64,000 nucleotides of DNA. It comes from Thalassotalea_F euphylliae. Lineage in GTDB: Bacteria; Pseudomonadota; Gammaproteobacteria; Enterobacterales; Alteromonadaceae. Shown piece after piece: positions 9,086-18,485 of this stretch. The translations under genes and the position numbers were made by a program. Where the stretch lies: NCBI RefSeq assembly GCF_042682785.1, contig NZ_JBHUIB010000003.1, positions 992,001 to 1,056,000 of the forward strand, given 5' to 3'. Every line of letters begins with the position of its first letter. Position 1 is the first letter of the stretch. The notes beneath the pieces were generated by a model that ran no database searches, had not been told where the DNA came from, and was given only the letters and a program-made list of their open reading frames with translations.

Positions 9086-9667
9086 GTGATCACATTTCAA
9101 CAACATTCCCGTTTTCTCATACCCGTTATAGTTGCGCTGTTAGCTTTGCTGGCCTTTGTTTTCAACAATCACGTTGCCTTTTTTGATTACGACAAAGTGA
9201 AAATATTGAACGGTGAACTATGGCGTATTGTTACAGGGCATTTGTTTCATACTAATGGTTATCATTTGTTGCTTAACTTAGCTGGTTTAACGCTACTTAC
9301 TGCCATTCATAAACAGTTTTATACAATAAAAAGTTATGTCTTACTGTTTCTGGGTTGTGCGGTAATAATCAGTATCATCATGCTCTACTTTTCGTCTCTA
9401 GAGCGGTATGTCGGGCTTTCTGGCATTTTACATGGGATATTTGCCTGGGGCGCTTTAAAAGATATTCAGCATAAAGAGAATACCGGCTACCTATTATTTT
9501 TAGGGCTATGGGTTAAAATAGTTATGGAACAGATCAATGGCGCATCCAATGACGTATCGTCATTAATCGAAGCAACGGTTGCGATAGACGCGCATTTATA
9601 TGGCGCCGCCGTTGGTAGTTTATTTTTTCTATTGCAAACATGGATGTTGAAGAGGACGAAGGAGTGA
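9086..9667 (+). CDS. rrtA: Rhombosortase (rhomboid-family intramembrane serine protease)
   Basis: 193 residues, GTG start, about six membrane helices. Rhomboid marks: GELWRIVTGHLFHTNGYHLLLNLAGL (N and H cluster), YVGLSGILHG with the nucleophile Ser, and a late His in AIDAHLYGAAVG. Short length and this motif set match rhombosortase, which cleaves the GlyGly-CTERM tail of exported proteins in Vibrio, Shewanella and relatives. I saw no GlyGly-CTERM protein in the window, so the substrates are elsewhere. The next gene starts 4-7 bases downstream. Confidence 0.8.
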   Translation: MITFQQHSRFLIPVIVALLALLAFVFNNHVAFFDYDKVKILNGELWRIVTGHLFHTNGYHLLLNLAGLTLLTAIHKQFYTIKSYVLLFLGCAVIISIIMLYFSSLERYVGLSGILHGIFAWGALKDIQHKENTGYLLFLGLWVKIVMEQINGASNDVSSLIEATVAIDAHLYGAAVGSLFFLLQTWMLKRTKE

Positions 9668-9670
9668 AAA

Positions 9671-10447
9671 TTGGTGTTCACAAGATGGCTAGCAGTACTG
9701 CTCGCATGTAGTTGGTTTTCATTTACAACTTCAGCGGCACAACCACATATACGCTTTGTCACAGAGCATTTACCACCGTATCAAATTGCTGATTCACGAG
9801 GTGGCGTGTCAGGTTTTGCTACTGAAATTGTTGAAGCTGCAGCCAAGCACGCAAAGATTGACTACTCTTTTACTGCATACCCTTGGATGCAGGCCTATGA
9901 AATAGCGCAAAAAGCACCAAATACCTGCATATTTTCAATCGCTCGAACGCCCGTAAGAGAAGCACTATTTCATTGGGTGGCTCCAATCGTTGAAACTAAC
10001 TCATCATTTTTTGGATTAGCGTCTAGTTCAATAAAACAAATCCAAACTATTGAGGAAGCAAAAAACTATAAAGTTGCGGTACTCAGAGATGACGCTTCAC
10101 ATCAGGTATTGCTAGACAATGGATTCGAAGAAGACGTAAATCTCTATATCGTCGACAATACACAATCTCTCCTTAAGCTGCTGGCACACCGCGAAGGCAT
10201 TGATTTAATTGTATCGGACATTATGACCATAAGGCATAGAGCTATTTACGACAAAATCGATCCCAATATTTTTAAACAATTTCTCACGTTACACGACAAG
10301 CCACTCAGTTATTACTTGGCCTGTCATCAAGAGACTAATGCTGAAACCATCGATGTGCTCAATCACGTTATTATGCGAATGAAGCAATCTGGTGAAGCAG
10401 AACAAATTATTAATGATTGGCTAGAAAGCTTAATATCGTCGGAATAA
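9671..10447 (+). CDS. Second orphan periplasmic binding protein, family 3 type
   Basis: 258 residues from TTG 9671; GTG 9674 is equally possible. The GGAG at 9660-9663 is 7 or 10 bases upstream. Signal peptide LAVLLACSWFSFTTSAAQ, then HIRFVTEHLPPYQIADSRGGVSGFATEIVEAA and TCIFSIARTPVREALFHWVAPI, the SBP_bac_3 pattern with the recurring 'R' of this group. No transporter genes adjacent. It follows the rhombosortase gene closely, so co-transcription is likely. Its 3' end overlaps lrgB on the other strand by 38 bases. Confidence 0.75.
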   Translation: MVFTRWLAVLLACSWFSFTTSAAQPHIRFVTEHLPPYQIADSRGGVSGFATEIVEAAAKHAKIDYSFTAYPWMQAYEIAQKAPNTCIFSIARTPVREALFHWVAPIVETNSSFFGLASSSIKQIQTIEEAKNYKVAVLRDDASHQVLLDNGFEEDVNLYIVDNTQSLLKLLAHREGIDLIVSDIMTIRHRAIYDKIDPNIFKQFLTLHDKPLSYYLACHQETNAETIDVLNHVIMRMKQSGEAEQIINDWLESLISSE

Positions 10448-11123
10448 CGAAAGGTGTTATCAGTGCAGTTAACAACGCTGACAGAATCAAAGCCAGAGAC
10501 GAAAAAGCACCGTGCTGGTAACTGACAGGTGTTATACAGGCTGTACCTAACGCATGGCTTGCACAGCCAACGCCTAATCCTTGTGCTTTAGCATCGTCAA
10601 TGCAACATAGTTTCAATATCGACAATCCATATACCCCACCAACAATTCCAGCAATAATGATAGCAACTGCGGTAATTGCTGCGATACCATCAAACTGGTC
10701 AGTGAGTGCCAAGCCTATCGGAGTGGTGACTGACTTAAGCGCAAGTGACACCGCAATAGCATCTTGCTGAAACAGCAAAACGGCAAACAAGGTGTTTACT
10801 ACCAACATGATGATAATTGCGACAACTAGCGCTGTGATAACTTCGAAAAGCTCTGTTCGTATCACTTTAAATTGCAAATAGAGCGGATAGCCAAGTGCAA
10901 CTATGGCTGGTTCAAGCAACATGCTGAATATATTAGTGTATTGATAATAATGCTCGAAGCTTGTGCTTGTAAAAAGTAACGCTGGAATGATGACAAACAT
11001 GCTCATCATCATCGGGTTCAACCACGGCCAGCCTGACTTTTGTTGGATAAAAGCAAATACCTGATAAACGCCAACAGTAAAAAGGAAAAAACCAACAAAG
11101 CTTAGTGACAGCCACTCAATCAT
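10410..11123 (-). CDS. lrgB: LrgB/CidB-family membrane protein
   Basis: 237 residues and six to eight hydrophobic helices. The family signature SLALKSVTTPIGLALTDQFDGIAAITA is at about 127-155, and the HALGTACI motif follows near 190. LrgAB/CidAB-like pairs (YohJK in E. coli) are tied to murein hydrolase control and to export of pyruvate or glycolate-type acids. The start overlaps the end of lrgA by 8 bases, so translation is coupled. Confidence 0.88.
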   Translation of the reverse strand: MIEWLSLSFVGFFLFTVGVYQVFAFIQQKSGWPWLNPMMMSMFVIIPALLFTSTSFEHYYQYTNIFSMLLEPAIVALGYPLYLQFKVIRTELFEVITALVVAIIIMLVVNTLFAVLLFQQDAIAVSLALKSVTTPIGLALTDQFDGIAAITAVAIIIAGIVGGVYGLSILKLCCIDDAKAQGLGVGCASHALGTACITPVSYQHGAFSSLALILSALLTALITPFVIPTILSFLANH

Positions 11124-11478
11124 GGTTCACCCCTGTCTTTTTCCTTGTTTGCAATCGACTGTACGACCACGAGACCAATATCATGAGTAAAACGGTAGTC
11201 ACAACAGTAAATAGGAAAATAGAAATCCCGTGAGTAACAACTAAATCTCCATAATTCATAATACCTACGCCAGCTGGCACAAAACATACGCCCATGTGCT
11301 TAATAATCCAGTTAACGGTCGCATCCATTTTTTTGGCGTTAAAAAGCTCAAGCTGCAAGCCAATGGCAAGGTAAAACATGCCATATAAGCTGGGCGGAAT
11401 GATGTCGACAAATGCATGCGTTGCATACCCTAGCCCTAGACAGAAAAAAATCAGAAAAAGAGAATAAACTGCTGTCAA
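11116..11478 (-). CDS. lrgA: LrgA/CidA-family membrane protein
   Basis: 120 residues, four membrane helices, the size and topology of LrgA/CidA. Conserved parts seen: LFLIFFCLGLG at the N-terminus, IPPSLYGMFYLAIGLQLELF (the P-x-S-x-x-G-M motif), and FVPAGVGIMNYGDLV. It is the partner of the downstream lrgB; together they form a membrane complex for small-acid transport or autolysis control. ATG at 11478. Confidence 0.85.
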   Translation of the reverse strand: MTAVYSLFLIFFCLGLGYATHAFVDIIPPSLYGMFYLAIGLQLELFNAKKMDATVNWIIKHMGVCFVPAGVGIMNYGDLVVTHGISIFLFTVVTTVLLMILVSWSYSRLQTRKKTGVNHD

Positions 11479-11619
11479 CGTTAGATAGATTGCTAAGAAA
11501 AGATGTGAAAAGCTTATACAGCCGCTACAGCATTGTCACCTGTAATTTACATTTTATCGACTAAAGTCTCGATGCAGTTGAGGATTTGTGCTGATCGAGC
11601 ATCAGTTTATCAAGTGAGC

Positions 11620-11643
11620 AAAAAGCACGGCTATTACCGTGCT
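11620..11643 (-). terminator. Terminator after the S9 peptidase gene
   Basis: On the minus strand the stem AGCACGG / CCGTGCT closes a 6-base loop and is followed by TTTTT. Confidence 0.75.
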
Positions 11644-11690
11644 ATTCGCTCGACTTACGTTTACGGCTGAACAACCTTTATATTGAAGAG

Positions 11691-14168
11691 TTAAAGGTTA
11701 CTTTCAAATAGTTTGTATATTCGACGATATTCATCCAGCCAAGAACTGGGTTGTACAAAACTGTGCGGTTCGACAGGATAAATAGCCGTTTCGAAATCTT
11801 GCTTTTCTAGCTCAATTAATCGCTGTACCAAACGCACAGTATCTTGGAAAAACACGTTATCATCTATCATAGGCGCGTTAATTAACAAGGGTTTAGTCAG
11901 TCCCTCAGCAAAGTAAATCGGCGAACTACGTTCATAAGCGATAGGGTCGTCACCTGGCGTATTCAATATGTTTGAGGTGTATCCATGGTTGTAATATGCC
12001 CAATCAGAGACTAATCGCAATGCAGCGCCAGCCTGAAATGTTTCAGGCTCAGTAAAGAGCGCCATTAAAGTTAAAAAGCCACCATATGAACCACCGTAAG
12101 TGCCGATTCTATAGGGGTCTACATTGGCATTTTCTACTAACCAATCTACCCCGTCTAGCATGTCCTGCACTTCAGGTTTTCCCATGTGGCGATAAATAGC
12201 AGTACGCCAGTCTCGGCCGTACCCTTTTGACGCTCTAAAGTCCATGTCGATAACAACATAGTCTTGTTGTACCAACATAGAATGGAACATGAACTCTCTG
12301 AAATAATTTGACCACCCTAGGTGCGCGTTTTGAAGATACCCTGCACCATGGTTGAACATAACAGCACGCAGTTTTTGTTTGCGCTTATCGTAGTCCTTCG
12401 GGAAGTAGATACGCGCATATATGGGCTGCTCTTGATAACTAGAAGGAATTGCAACTACCGTAGGTATTGACCATGGCATAGCTTTAAATTTGTCACTCAC
12501 AGTACTCGTTATTTGAGTAACGTCATTACTACCGATTTTTTTCGTATATAGCTCTGTTGGTTGCGTGACTTTCGAATGAGCAAGCAACAACGACTGTTCA
12601 TCAGGGCTCAACACATAATCCACCAACCCATCAAGATCTGTGTGTTGCTCAAGGTTCTCACCGCTAGCATCTATTGAGTACACCTCGTAAATCCCAGGGT
12701 GTTTGATGTTAGCTTTAAAATAGAAGCGCTCATTGTCGTTGCTCAGTGCAATGTCACTGACTTCAAAACTCCCTTGTGTTAACGCGGAAGCCTTACCTTT
12801 TAACGATTTGGTGTATAGCTGGGAATAGCCAGATTCTTCAGATAAATAAAACAGTTTCCCTTGGTTTCCTATCCAACCAAATTGATTAAAGGTGTAACCA
12901 ACCCATGCTTCATCGTGCAACCGATGCTGACTTTGTAGTTTATTCTCTAATAAATTAACCGTAGCAAGCCATCTGTCTTTGTTATCCCAAGCTTCAAGCA
13001 TTACCGCCACTTGCTTGCCATCTAGTTGCCACTTTATTGGCTGCCACGTATTCATTACATGGATATGTCTTAGGCTCTCAGATGGTGTATATGTCTTGCC
13101 TTCCCTTTCATGGTTTTCTTGTTTTACTTGCGCTAGTACGTCGTCAAATGCGCCAGGAAGTACATCAAAGCTTAATGGAAAAACACCACCTGACTTAAGG
13201 TCTAGCAACAACAGCTGCTCTTGGTATTTACGGTTATTTGCTACCCGGTATCGAACTCTCTCCGCCCAAATATCACCGTTGTCTGTTACATAATTTGGCA
13301 TGATGTCCGTATCAGCTCGGCCGTTACCTTTATCAGCAATACTGACGACAAGTTTGTCACCATTCGGTGACAACGAAGCTTGAACGATGCGCTTGTTTTT
13401 CCCTAAATAGAATTCAGTGGTGGTAACCGTGCTGTTTTGAGCTTTTAAGCGTTGTTGGTATTGCTCTTTAAGCGCGCTATTTCGTTGCTGCAAGGCAATA
13501 TAATCAATGAGTTCTCGTTGCTCTTGCGCCAAGTAACTCTCGCTCGACGCAGCCCCTCCTGGGTGTGCAACCATTTTCAAGCTAGCCAGTTCAACTACAC
13601 CATTGTCGGACAGTCTATGTTGAAAAAACTTATTTCCCACTCGATAAGCCACATCACCACTACTGAGGAACATCGCCTGACTTTCTTTGGCCGACGTATA
13701 GGTTAATTGTGTCACCTTTCCCGTCGCTAATACTTTTACAAAGACATTACCTTTAAAGACATAGACCTCTTTACTTCCATCCTTGTTTTTCTGTGCAAAC
13801 CTATCTGCCACCACATGCATTTCTGCTAAAGGTACACGCTCCGTTTGCTTACTCTGTTGATTGACACGATAGAGGTCGCGGATTGGATTACCTTCTTGCT
13901 TTTGCTCGAAGTACACCGTCTCACTGTCATCCCCCCAGTACCACCTTTCCGGTGCACGACCGATCCAATCAGGATCTGCCATAATTTGCTCTAATGTAAT
14001 TGCTTTGTTAACAACTTCAACGTCAGTATGTGCCTTAGTTGGCGACATTACAGTAATAGGCTTTTTTTGTTGAGTGGTATTACTTGAGTTGATTACTTGT
14101 TGTGGCTCATTGCTAACACAAGCGACCGTTAATGCGGTCACCGCAATAGCAAGCACATGATGTTTCAT
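11691..14168 (-). CDS. S9-family prolyl oligopeptidase (DPP-IV type), lipoprotein
   Basis: 825 residues from the ATG at 14168, which has GGAAAA just upstream; a GTG six codons earlier is less likely. MKHHVLAIAVTALTVAC is a lipoprotein signal. A beta-propeller domain fills roughly residues 50-560. The C-terminal hydrolase has the nucleophile in GTYGGSYGG, Asp in INAPMIDDNVFFQDT and His in YPVEPHSFVQPSSW. It cleaves peptides, probably after Pro or Ala, at the cell envelope. Single gene with its own terminator. Confidence 0.9.
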   Translation of the reverse strand: MKHHVLAIAVTALTVACVSNEPQQVINSSNTTQQKKPITVMSPTKAHTDVEVVNKAITLEQIMADPDWIGRAPERWYWGDDSETVYFEQKQEGNPIRDLYRVNQQSKQTERVPLAEMHVVADRFAQKNKDGSKEVYVFKGNVFVKVLATGKVTQLTYTSAKESQAMFLSSGDVAYRVGNKFFQHRLSDNGVVELASLKMVAHPGGAASSESYLAQEQRELIDYIALQQRNSALKEQYQQRLKAQNSTVTTTEFYLGKNKRIVQASLSPNGDKLVVSIADKGNGRADTDIMPNYVTDNGDIWAERVRYRVANNRKYQEQLLLLDLKSGGVFPLSFDVLPGAFDDVLAQVKQENHEREGKTYTPSESLRHIHVMNTWQPIKWQLDGKQVAVMLEAWDNKDRWLATVNLLENKLQSQHRLHDEAWVGYTFNQFGWIGNQGKLFYLSEESGYSQLYTKSLKGKASALTQGSFEVSDIALSNDNERFYFKANIKHPGIYEVYSIDASGENLEQHTDLDGLVDYVLSPDEQSLLLAHSKVTQPTELYTKKIGSNDVTQITSTVSDKFKAMPWSIPTVVAIPSSYQEQPIYARIYFPKDYDKRKQKLRAVMFNHGAGYLQNAHLGWSNYFREFMFHSMLVQQDYVVIDMDFRASKGYGRDWRTAIYRHMGKPEVQDMLDGVDWLVENANVDPYRIGTYGGSYGGFLTLMALFTEPETFQAGAALRLVSDWAYYNHGYTSNILNTPGDDPIAYERSSPIYFAEGLTKPLLINAPMIDDNVFFQDTVRLVQRLIELEKQDFETAIYPVEPHSFVQPSSWLDEYRRIYKLFESNL

Positions 14169-14286
14169 AGGTTTTCCATTACACACGTTATTTCGTTATT
14201 TATTTCAGTGTAATGGAAATTTTGTGTAGGGAAAGGTGTGTTGCGACTAACATACCATTAGTCGCGTTTAACTAGGCGCTAGAGGC

Positions 14287-15501
14287 TTAAGCCTCCGTAA
14301 GTGATTTACACCATTCGCTGGCGGATACGAATCTCTCATGCATAAAGCTTGGATTGATGTCATACGACGACAGCTTATCGTTCATTTGGTCATTTTGGCC
14401 GAGTATGTATTCAGTTGTGAGAATTAGAAGCTCTCCAAGTAAACCATTTCTTCCAAGCAACGCCAGCTCTATATTTTCAGCCAATGGCATATGTTTTACG
14501 ATCTCTTCCATAGACTGACCAAGCAGTACCTCAATAGCGCTAAGAAGGCCTGTAATAAAGGCATATTCTTTAACTGATGAAAATGTCGCTGTATCTGCCA
14601 AAACATCCATCAACCTAGCCGTTATTAGTGCTTGTTTTGCCGCTTCATCAGTTTTCTCGGTAGACATCTTAGACAAAGCTAGAATAGACACAAATTGCCT
14701 AAGCTTTTCTTCACCTAAATAAGCAGCAGCTTGTTTCAGTGAGGTAATTTCAACACGTGTGCCTGTTGCAACATTATTCACCATCTTAAGCAAACCAACA
14801 CTCAGTTGAACGTCATGACTAATAATGTCTGCAATCGCATCAAAATTCAGAGGTGATTTAAATGCTTCCCCCATCAAATTCAGCATTTGTGCTTTCATTG
14901 GGGCAATCGTTTGTCCTTCAACAATCTCTGGTTCGTGATAGAAATACCCTTGATAAAAATTAAAGCCCACTTCCACGAGCGACAAAATTTGGTGCTTACT
15001 TTCAACTTTTTCTGCCACTAATTTCACATTGTGATCGCGAAATTGTTTGGCAGTGCCAATAAGACGTTTCGGGTTTATTTTATCAATATCAACTTTGACA
15101 TAATCAATATATGGAAATAAGGAATACCACTTTTCATCCATGTCATATTCAGACAACGCTATTTCATAGCCTCGCTGATGATAGAACTGAATTATCTTCG
15201 TTAAACGTTCATTGGTTGTACTGTGACCAATCAACTCAATGACGATAGATTTCGGGTCGAATAACAGCGGAAACTTATTAATCAAATACTGTTCAGTAAA
15301 ATTAATAAACGCTTTCTTTCCCATAGTGATAGCTTCTATATCACCATGAATATGATTTTGAACAATTAATTTAGAACTGGCGATGTCAGGATCGATTTCA
15401 GGAAACTTATTTTCAGGACTGTCTCTAAATAAGAGCTCATAGCCCATAGTGCGAGCCTCGCGGTCCATTATTGCTTGGCGAGCGATATAAGTACGATACA
15501 T
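14287..15501 (-). CDS. EAL-HDOD signalling protein with a degenerate EAL domain
   Basis: 404 residues. Residues 1-200 are EAL-like but lack the catalytic motifs: EAL is YELLFR, the E-x-TE strand is IVIELIGHS, and DDFGTG is replaced by SEYDMDEKW; K in VKVDID and QGYFYHEP remain. Residues about 200-400 are an HDOD domain (LMGEAF ... ISHDVQLSVGLLKMVNNV ... ITSLKQAAAYLGEEKLRQFVSILALS). Proteins of this layout bind partners rather than cleave c-di-GMP; the Vibrio and Pseudomonas relatives act in regulation. Monocistronic, divergent from ygiQ. Confidence 0.85.
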   Translation of the reverse strand: MYRTYIARQAIMDREARTMGYELLFRDSPENKFPEIDPDIASSKLIVQNHIHGDIEAITMGKKAFINFTEQYLINKFPLLFDPKSIVIELIGHSTTNERLTKIIQFYHQRGYEIALSEYDMDEKWYSLFPYIDYVKVDIDKINPKRLIGTAKQFRDHNVKLVAEKVESKHQILSLVEVGFNFYQGYFYHEPEIVEGQTIAPMKAQMLNLMGEAFKSPLNFDAIADIISHDVQLSVGLLKMVNNVATGTRVEITSLKQAAAYLGEEKLRQFVSILALSKMSTEKTDEAAKQALITARLMDVLADTATFSSVKEYAFITGLLSAIEVLLGQSMEEIVKHMPLAENIELALLGRNGLLGELLILTTEYILGQNDQMNDKLSSYDINPSFMHERFVSASEWCKSLTEA

Positions 15502-15672
15502 AGTGTCTAGTTAAAAAATGGTTAATATGATTATTTGGACATTAACATACCCGATTTTACTGTCCTAGAAAACGATTAACTGCGTTACTCGACCATTTAA
15601 TCGTTTAGCGACTAACCTTTAGTCTAGGCTATTTCGCCAAGTAAACTAATGCGTTTTAATTGATTAATTTGT

Positions 15673-15678
15673 TATAAT
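15673..15678 (+). promoter_or_regulatory. Likely -10 element upstream of ygiQ
   Basis: Exact TATAAT 59 bases before the ygiQ ATG, preceded by TTGATTAATTTGT. No good -35 hexamer is at the standard distance, so this is only a -10 candidate. Confidence 0.4.
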
Positions 15679-15736
15679 CGCGCGCCCCTGTTTCAGTTAA
15701 CGAACTTGGGCTAGCAAGATAAACAAGGCGAGCTGA

Positions 15737-18022
15737 ATGATACCTGTACCTAAAGTCACACTCTTTGATTACCCCAAATATTGGGCGGAATGCTATGGCA
15801 CTGCGCCATTCTTGCCCATGTCGCGTGCAGAAATGGACGAATTAGGTTGGGACAGTTGTGACATTATATTGGTTACAGGTGACGCTTATGTGGATCACCC
15901 TAGCTTTGGTATGGCCGTTATCGGCCGCATGCTTGAATCACAAGGTTTCCGCGTTGGTATTATTGCGCAGCCAGACTGGCAGTCAAAAGACGCCTTCATG
16001 GAACTTGGTAAGCCAAATCTCTATTTCGGCGTAACTGCCGGCAACATGGACTCCATGATCAACCGCTACACCGCAGAAAAGCGACTTCGCCATGACGACG
16101 CGTACACGCCTAATAATGAAGGTGGAAAGCGTCCTGACCGTGCAGTGATGGTGTATTCTCAGCGATGCAAAGAAGCATACAAAGGTGTGCCCGTTGTCAT
16201 CGGCGGTATTGAAGCCAGTTTGCGTAGGATAGCGCATTACGACTATTGGTCAGAAAAAGTGAGACGTTCAGTTCTGTTTGATGCTAAAGCCGACATTCTG
16301 GTTTATGGTAATGCTGAGCGCCCGCTCGTCGAATTAACACACCGCATTGCTAATGGCGAAGACATTAGTAGCCTTACCGATATTCGAGGCACTGCATTTT
16401 TAACGAAACAAGCCCTGCCTGGCTGGAAAGGTATCGACTCTCGCTCTATTGATAAACCAGGGAAAATAGACCCTATTCCAAGCCCGTATGTTGATACTAC
16501 AGCAACGGAAGCTTGTACCAGCGAGAAAGAAGCCGTTCAAACCGTCGACGCGACGAAAGACGTCACTAAAACGGCACAACCTATCCAAATATCAGATTAT
16601 CAAAATAAAACCTGGGAAAAGAAGTTAAAGCCATGGGAAACCACCTATATCAACCTGCCTACTTTTGAGCAGGTAAAAGACAACAAGGTGTTGTACGCCC
16701 ATGCGTCTCGAATTTTTCACCAAGAAGTTAACCCTGGTAGTGCTAAACCTTTAGTGCAAAAGCATGGTGATAGAATTATTTGGCTAAACCCTCCTGCCTA
16801 CCCACTTTCTGAAGAAGAAATGGATGGCGTGTTTGGTTTGCCTTATCAACGTGTGCCCCACCCTGTTTACGGCGACGCAAAAATACCTGCCTACGACATG
16901 ATCAAAACGTCGATTAATATTATGCGCGGCTGTTTTGGCGGGTGTACTTTCTGCTCTATTACCGAGCATGAAGGACGTATAATTCAATCGCGTTCTGAAG
17001 AGTCAATTCTGCAAGAAATTGAAGACATTAAAGAAAAAGTCCCAGGTTTTACTGGCGTAATTTCTGATTTAGGCGGTCCAACAGCAAACATGTACCAGCT
17101 GCGCTGTAAAAGCCCAAAAGCAGAGGCAACGTGCCGTAAACCAAGTTGTGTATGGCCAACGATTTGTGGTCATTTAGATACTGATCACACGCCAACGATC
17201 AATCTTTATCGCAAAGCGCGAAAAGTAAAAGGTATCAAAAAAGTCCTTATTGCATCGGGTGTGCGTTACGATTTGGCTATTGAAGATCCTGACTATGTGA
17301 AAGAACTAGCAGAGCATCATGTCGGCGGTTATTTGAAAATAGCTCCAGAGCACACCGAAGAAGGCCCACTCAATAAAATGATGAAGCCAGGTATGGGCAG
17401 CTATCATCGTTTTAAGGAACTGTTCGATAAGTACTCGAAAGCCGCTGGTAAAAAACAGTACCTAATACCTTATTTTATTTCGGCTCACCCGGGTACAACC
17501 GACATGGACATGGTGAACTTAGCGCTCTGGTTAAAAGAGAATGACTTCAAGCTAGATCAGGTACAGAACTTTTACCCATCGCCGTTAGCTAACGCTACAA
17601 CGCTATACCATACAGAAATTGATTCTCTGCGAAACGTGAAAAAGAACAGTGAAACGGTTGCTGTGCCTAAGGGTGGACGTCAACGACGATTGCACAAAGC
17701 CATCTTGCGTTACCACGATCCAAACAATTGGCCGTTAATTCGTGAAGCACTTACCAAAATGGGTTTAGCGAAAAAATTAATTGGCAGTAAACCAGGTTGT
17801 TTAGTACCTGCTGCAGGTAGACAAGAGGGTTCATACCAGCATTACAAGAAAGGTGGTAAAGGGAAAAACAATGCCCAAGGCTATAAAAAAGGTGAAGGTA
17901 TTAAGCGCCCTAATCGTTCAGGTAAACCAGCGGCTAAAGGCAAACAAGGCCTAACCCGTTTCTCGGATAACCAGTTTAACGACCGAAAACCGAAGAAAAG
18001 CCACAGTAAAAAATCACGATAG
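15737..18022 (+). CDS. ygiQ: YgiQ-family radical SAM protein
   Basis: 761 residues. N-terminal cobalamin-binding-like part (WDSCDIILVTGDAYVDHPSFG) begins the family. The radical SAM iron-sulfur cluster motif is CxxxCxxC at C399, C403 and C406 in RGCFGGCTFCS. Downstream come ISDLGGPTANMYQLRC and KIAPEHTEEGPLNKMMKPG. The C-terminal 80 residues are Lys/Gly-rich and basic, perhaps RNA binding. The family is conserved in proteobacteria but its reaction is not settled. An internal stretch near 250-290 (VDTTATEACTSEKEAVQ) is low-complexity and looks like a lineage-specific insertion. Confidence 0.92.
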   Translation: MIPVPKVTLFDYPKYWAECYGTAPFLPMSRAEMDELGWDSCDIILVTGDAYVDHPSFGMAVIGRMLESQGFRVGIIAQPDWQSKDAFMELGKPNLYFGVTAGNMDSMINRYTAEKRLRHDDAYTPNNEGGKRPDRAVMVYSQRCKEAYKGVPVVIGGIEASLRRIAHYDYWSEKVRRSVLFDAKADILVYGNAERPLVELTHRIANGEDISSLTDIRGTAFLTKQALPGWKGIDSRSIDKPGKIDPIPSPYVDTTATEACTSEKEAVQTVDATKDVTKTAQPIQISDYQNKTWEKKLKPWETTYINLPTFEQVKDNKVLYAHASRIFHQEVNPGSAKPLVQKHGDRIIWLNPPAYPLSEEEMDGVFGLPYQRVPHPVYGDAKIPAYDMIKTSINIMRGCFGGCTFCSITEHEGRIIQSRSEESILQEIEDIKEKVPGFTGVISDLGGPTANMYQLRCKSPKAEATCRKPSCVWPTICGHLDTDHTPTINLYRKARKVKGIKKVLIASGVRYDLAIEDPDYVKELAEHHVGGYLKIAPEHTEEGPLNKMMKPGMGSYHRFKELFDKYSKAAGKKQYLIPYFISAHPGTTDMDMVNLALWLKENDFKLDQVQNFYPSPLANATTLYHTEIDSLRNVKKNSETVAVPKGGRQRRLHKAILRYHDPNNWPLIREALTKMGLAKKLIGSKPGCLVPAAGRQEGSYQHYKKGGKGKNNAQGYKKGEGIKRPNRSGKPAAKGKQGLTRFSDNQFNDRKPKKSHSKKSR

Positions 18023-18041
18023 ATGTAATAACGACTCAAGT

Positions 18042-18068
18042 AAAAAGGCTCCCGAATGGGAGCCTTTT
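18042..18068 (+). terminator. Terminator after ygiQ, possibly bidirectional
   Basis: Stem GGCTCCC / GGGAGCC with a GAAT loop, A-run before and TTTT after. The convergent lipoprotein gene at 18111 could share it. Confidence 0.88.
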
Positions 18069-18110
18069 CTTTATTATTGTTTTATATCCAAGTAGCAGCT
18101 TAGATCTTGG

Positions 18111-18485
18111 TTACAACTGAATAGCAGTCACTACACCATTTTCGGTGTAAACATGCATAAACTTACTTGGGTAGACATCATTACCCGTTTGGTTATAAGC
18201 CGTTGTAATAATGTATTGCTTATATACACCAGTTTGCGTTTGAACCAGCTTGTGAGCCGCATTAGGAGCAATAAGATCTACACAAGCTTCTGGCTGACCT
18301 ATATTAATCCAACCGCGGTTTAGTTCGCTTGCTGCAACTTGACCTTGCCAATTGTCGTCAAAACTCACATTACACACATTCGCGAGTTGCTCATATCGCG
18401 CCTTGTTAGAGGCAGTCGTTTGTTCGGTTGTTGCACAACCCGTGGCAAGCGTTGCTACGACGCCTACTGTCATTAGTTTTTTCAT
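18111..18485 (-). CDS. Small lipoprotein of unknown function
   Basis: 124 residues. MKKLMTVGVVATLATGC is a textbook lipoprotein signal with the lipidated Cys17. The mature part has two further Cys (NVCNVSFDDNW and PEACVDLIAPN) that could form a disulfide. I recognise no domain. ATG start; monocistronic, convergent with ygiQ. Confidence 0.65.
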   Translation of the reverse strand: MKKLMTVGVVATLATGCATTEQTTASNKARYEQLANVCNVSFDDNWQGQVAASELNRGWINIGQPEACVDLIAPNAAHKLVQTQTGVYKQYIITTAYNQTGNDVYPSKFMHVYTENGVVTAIQL

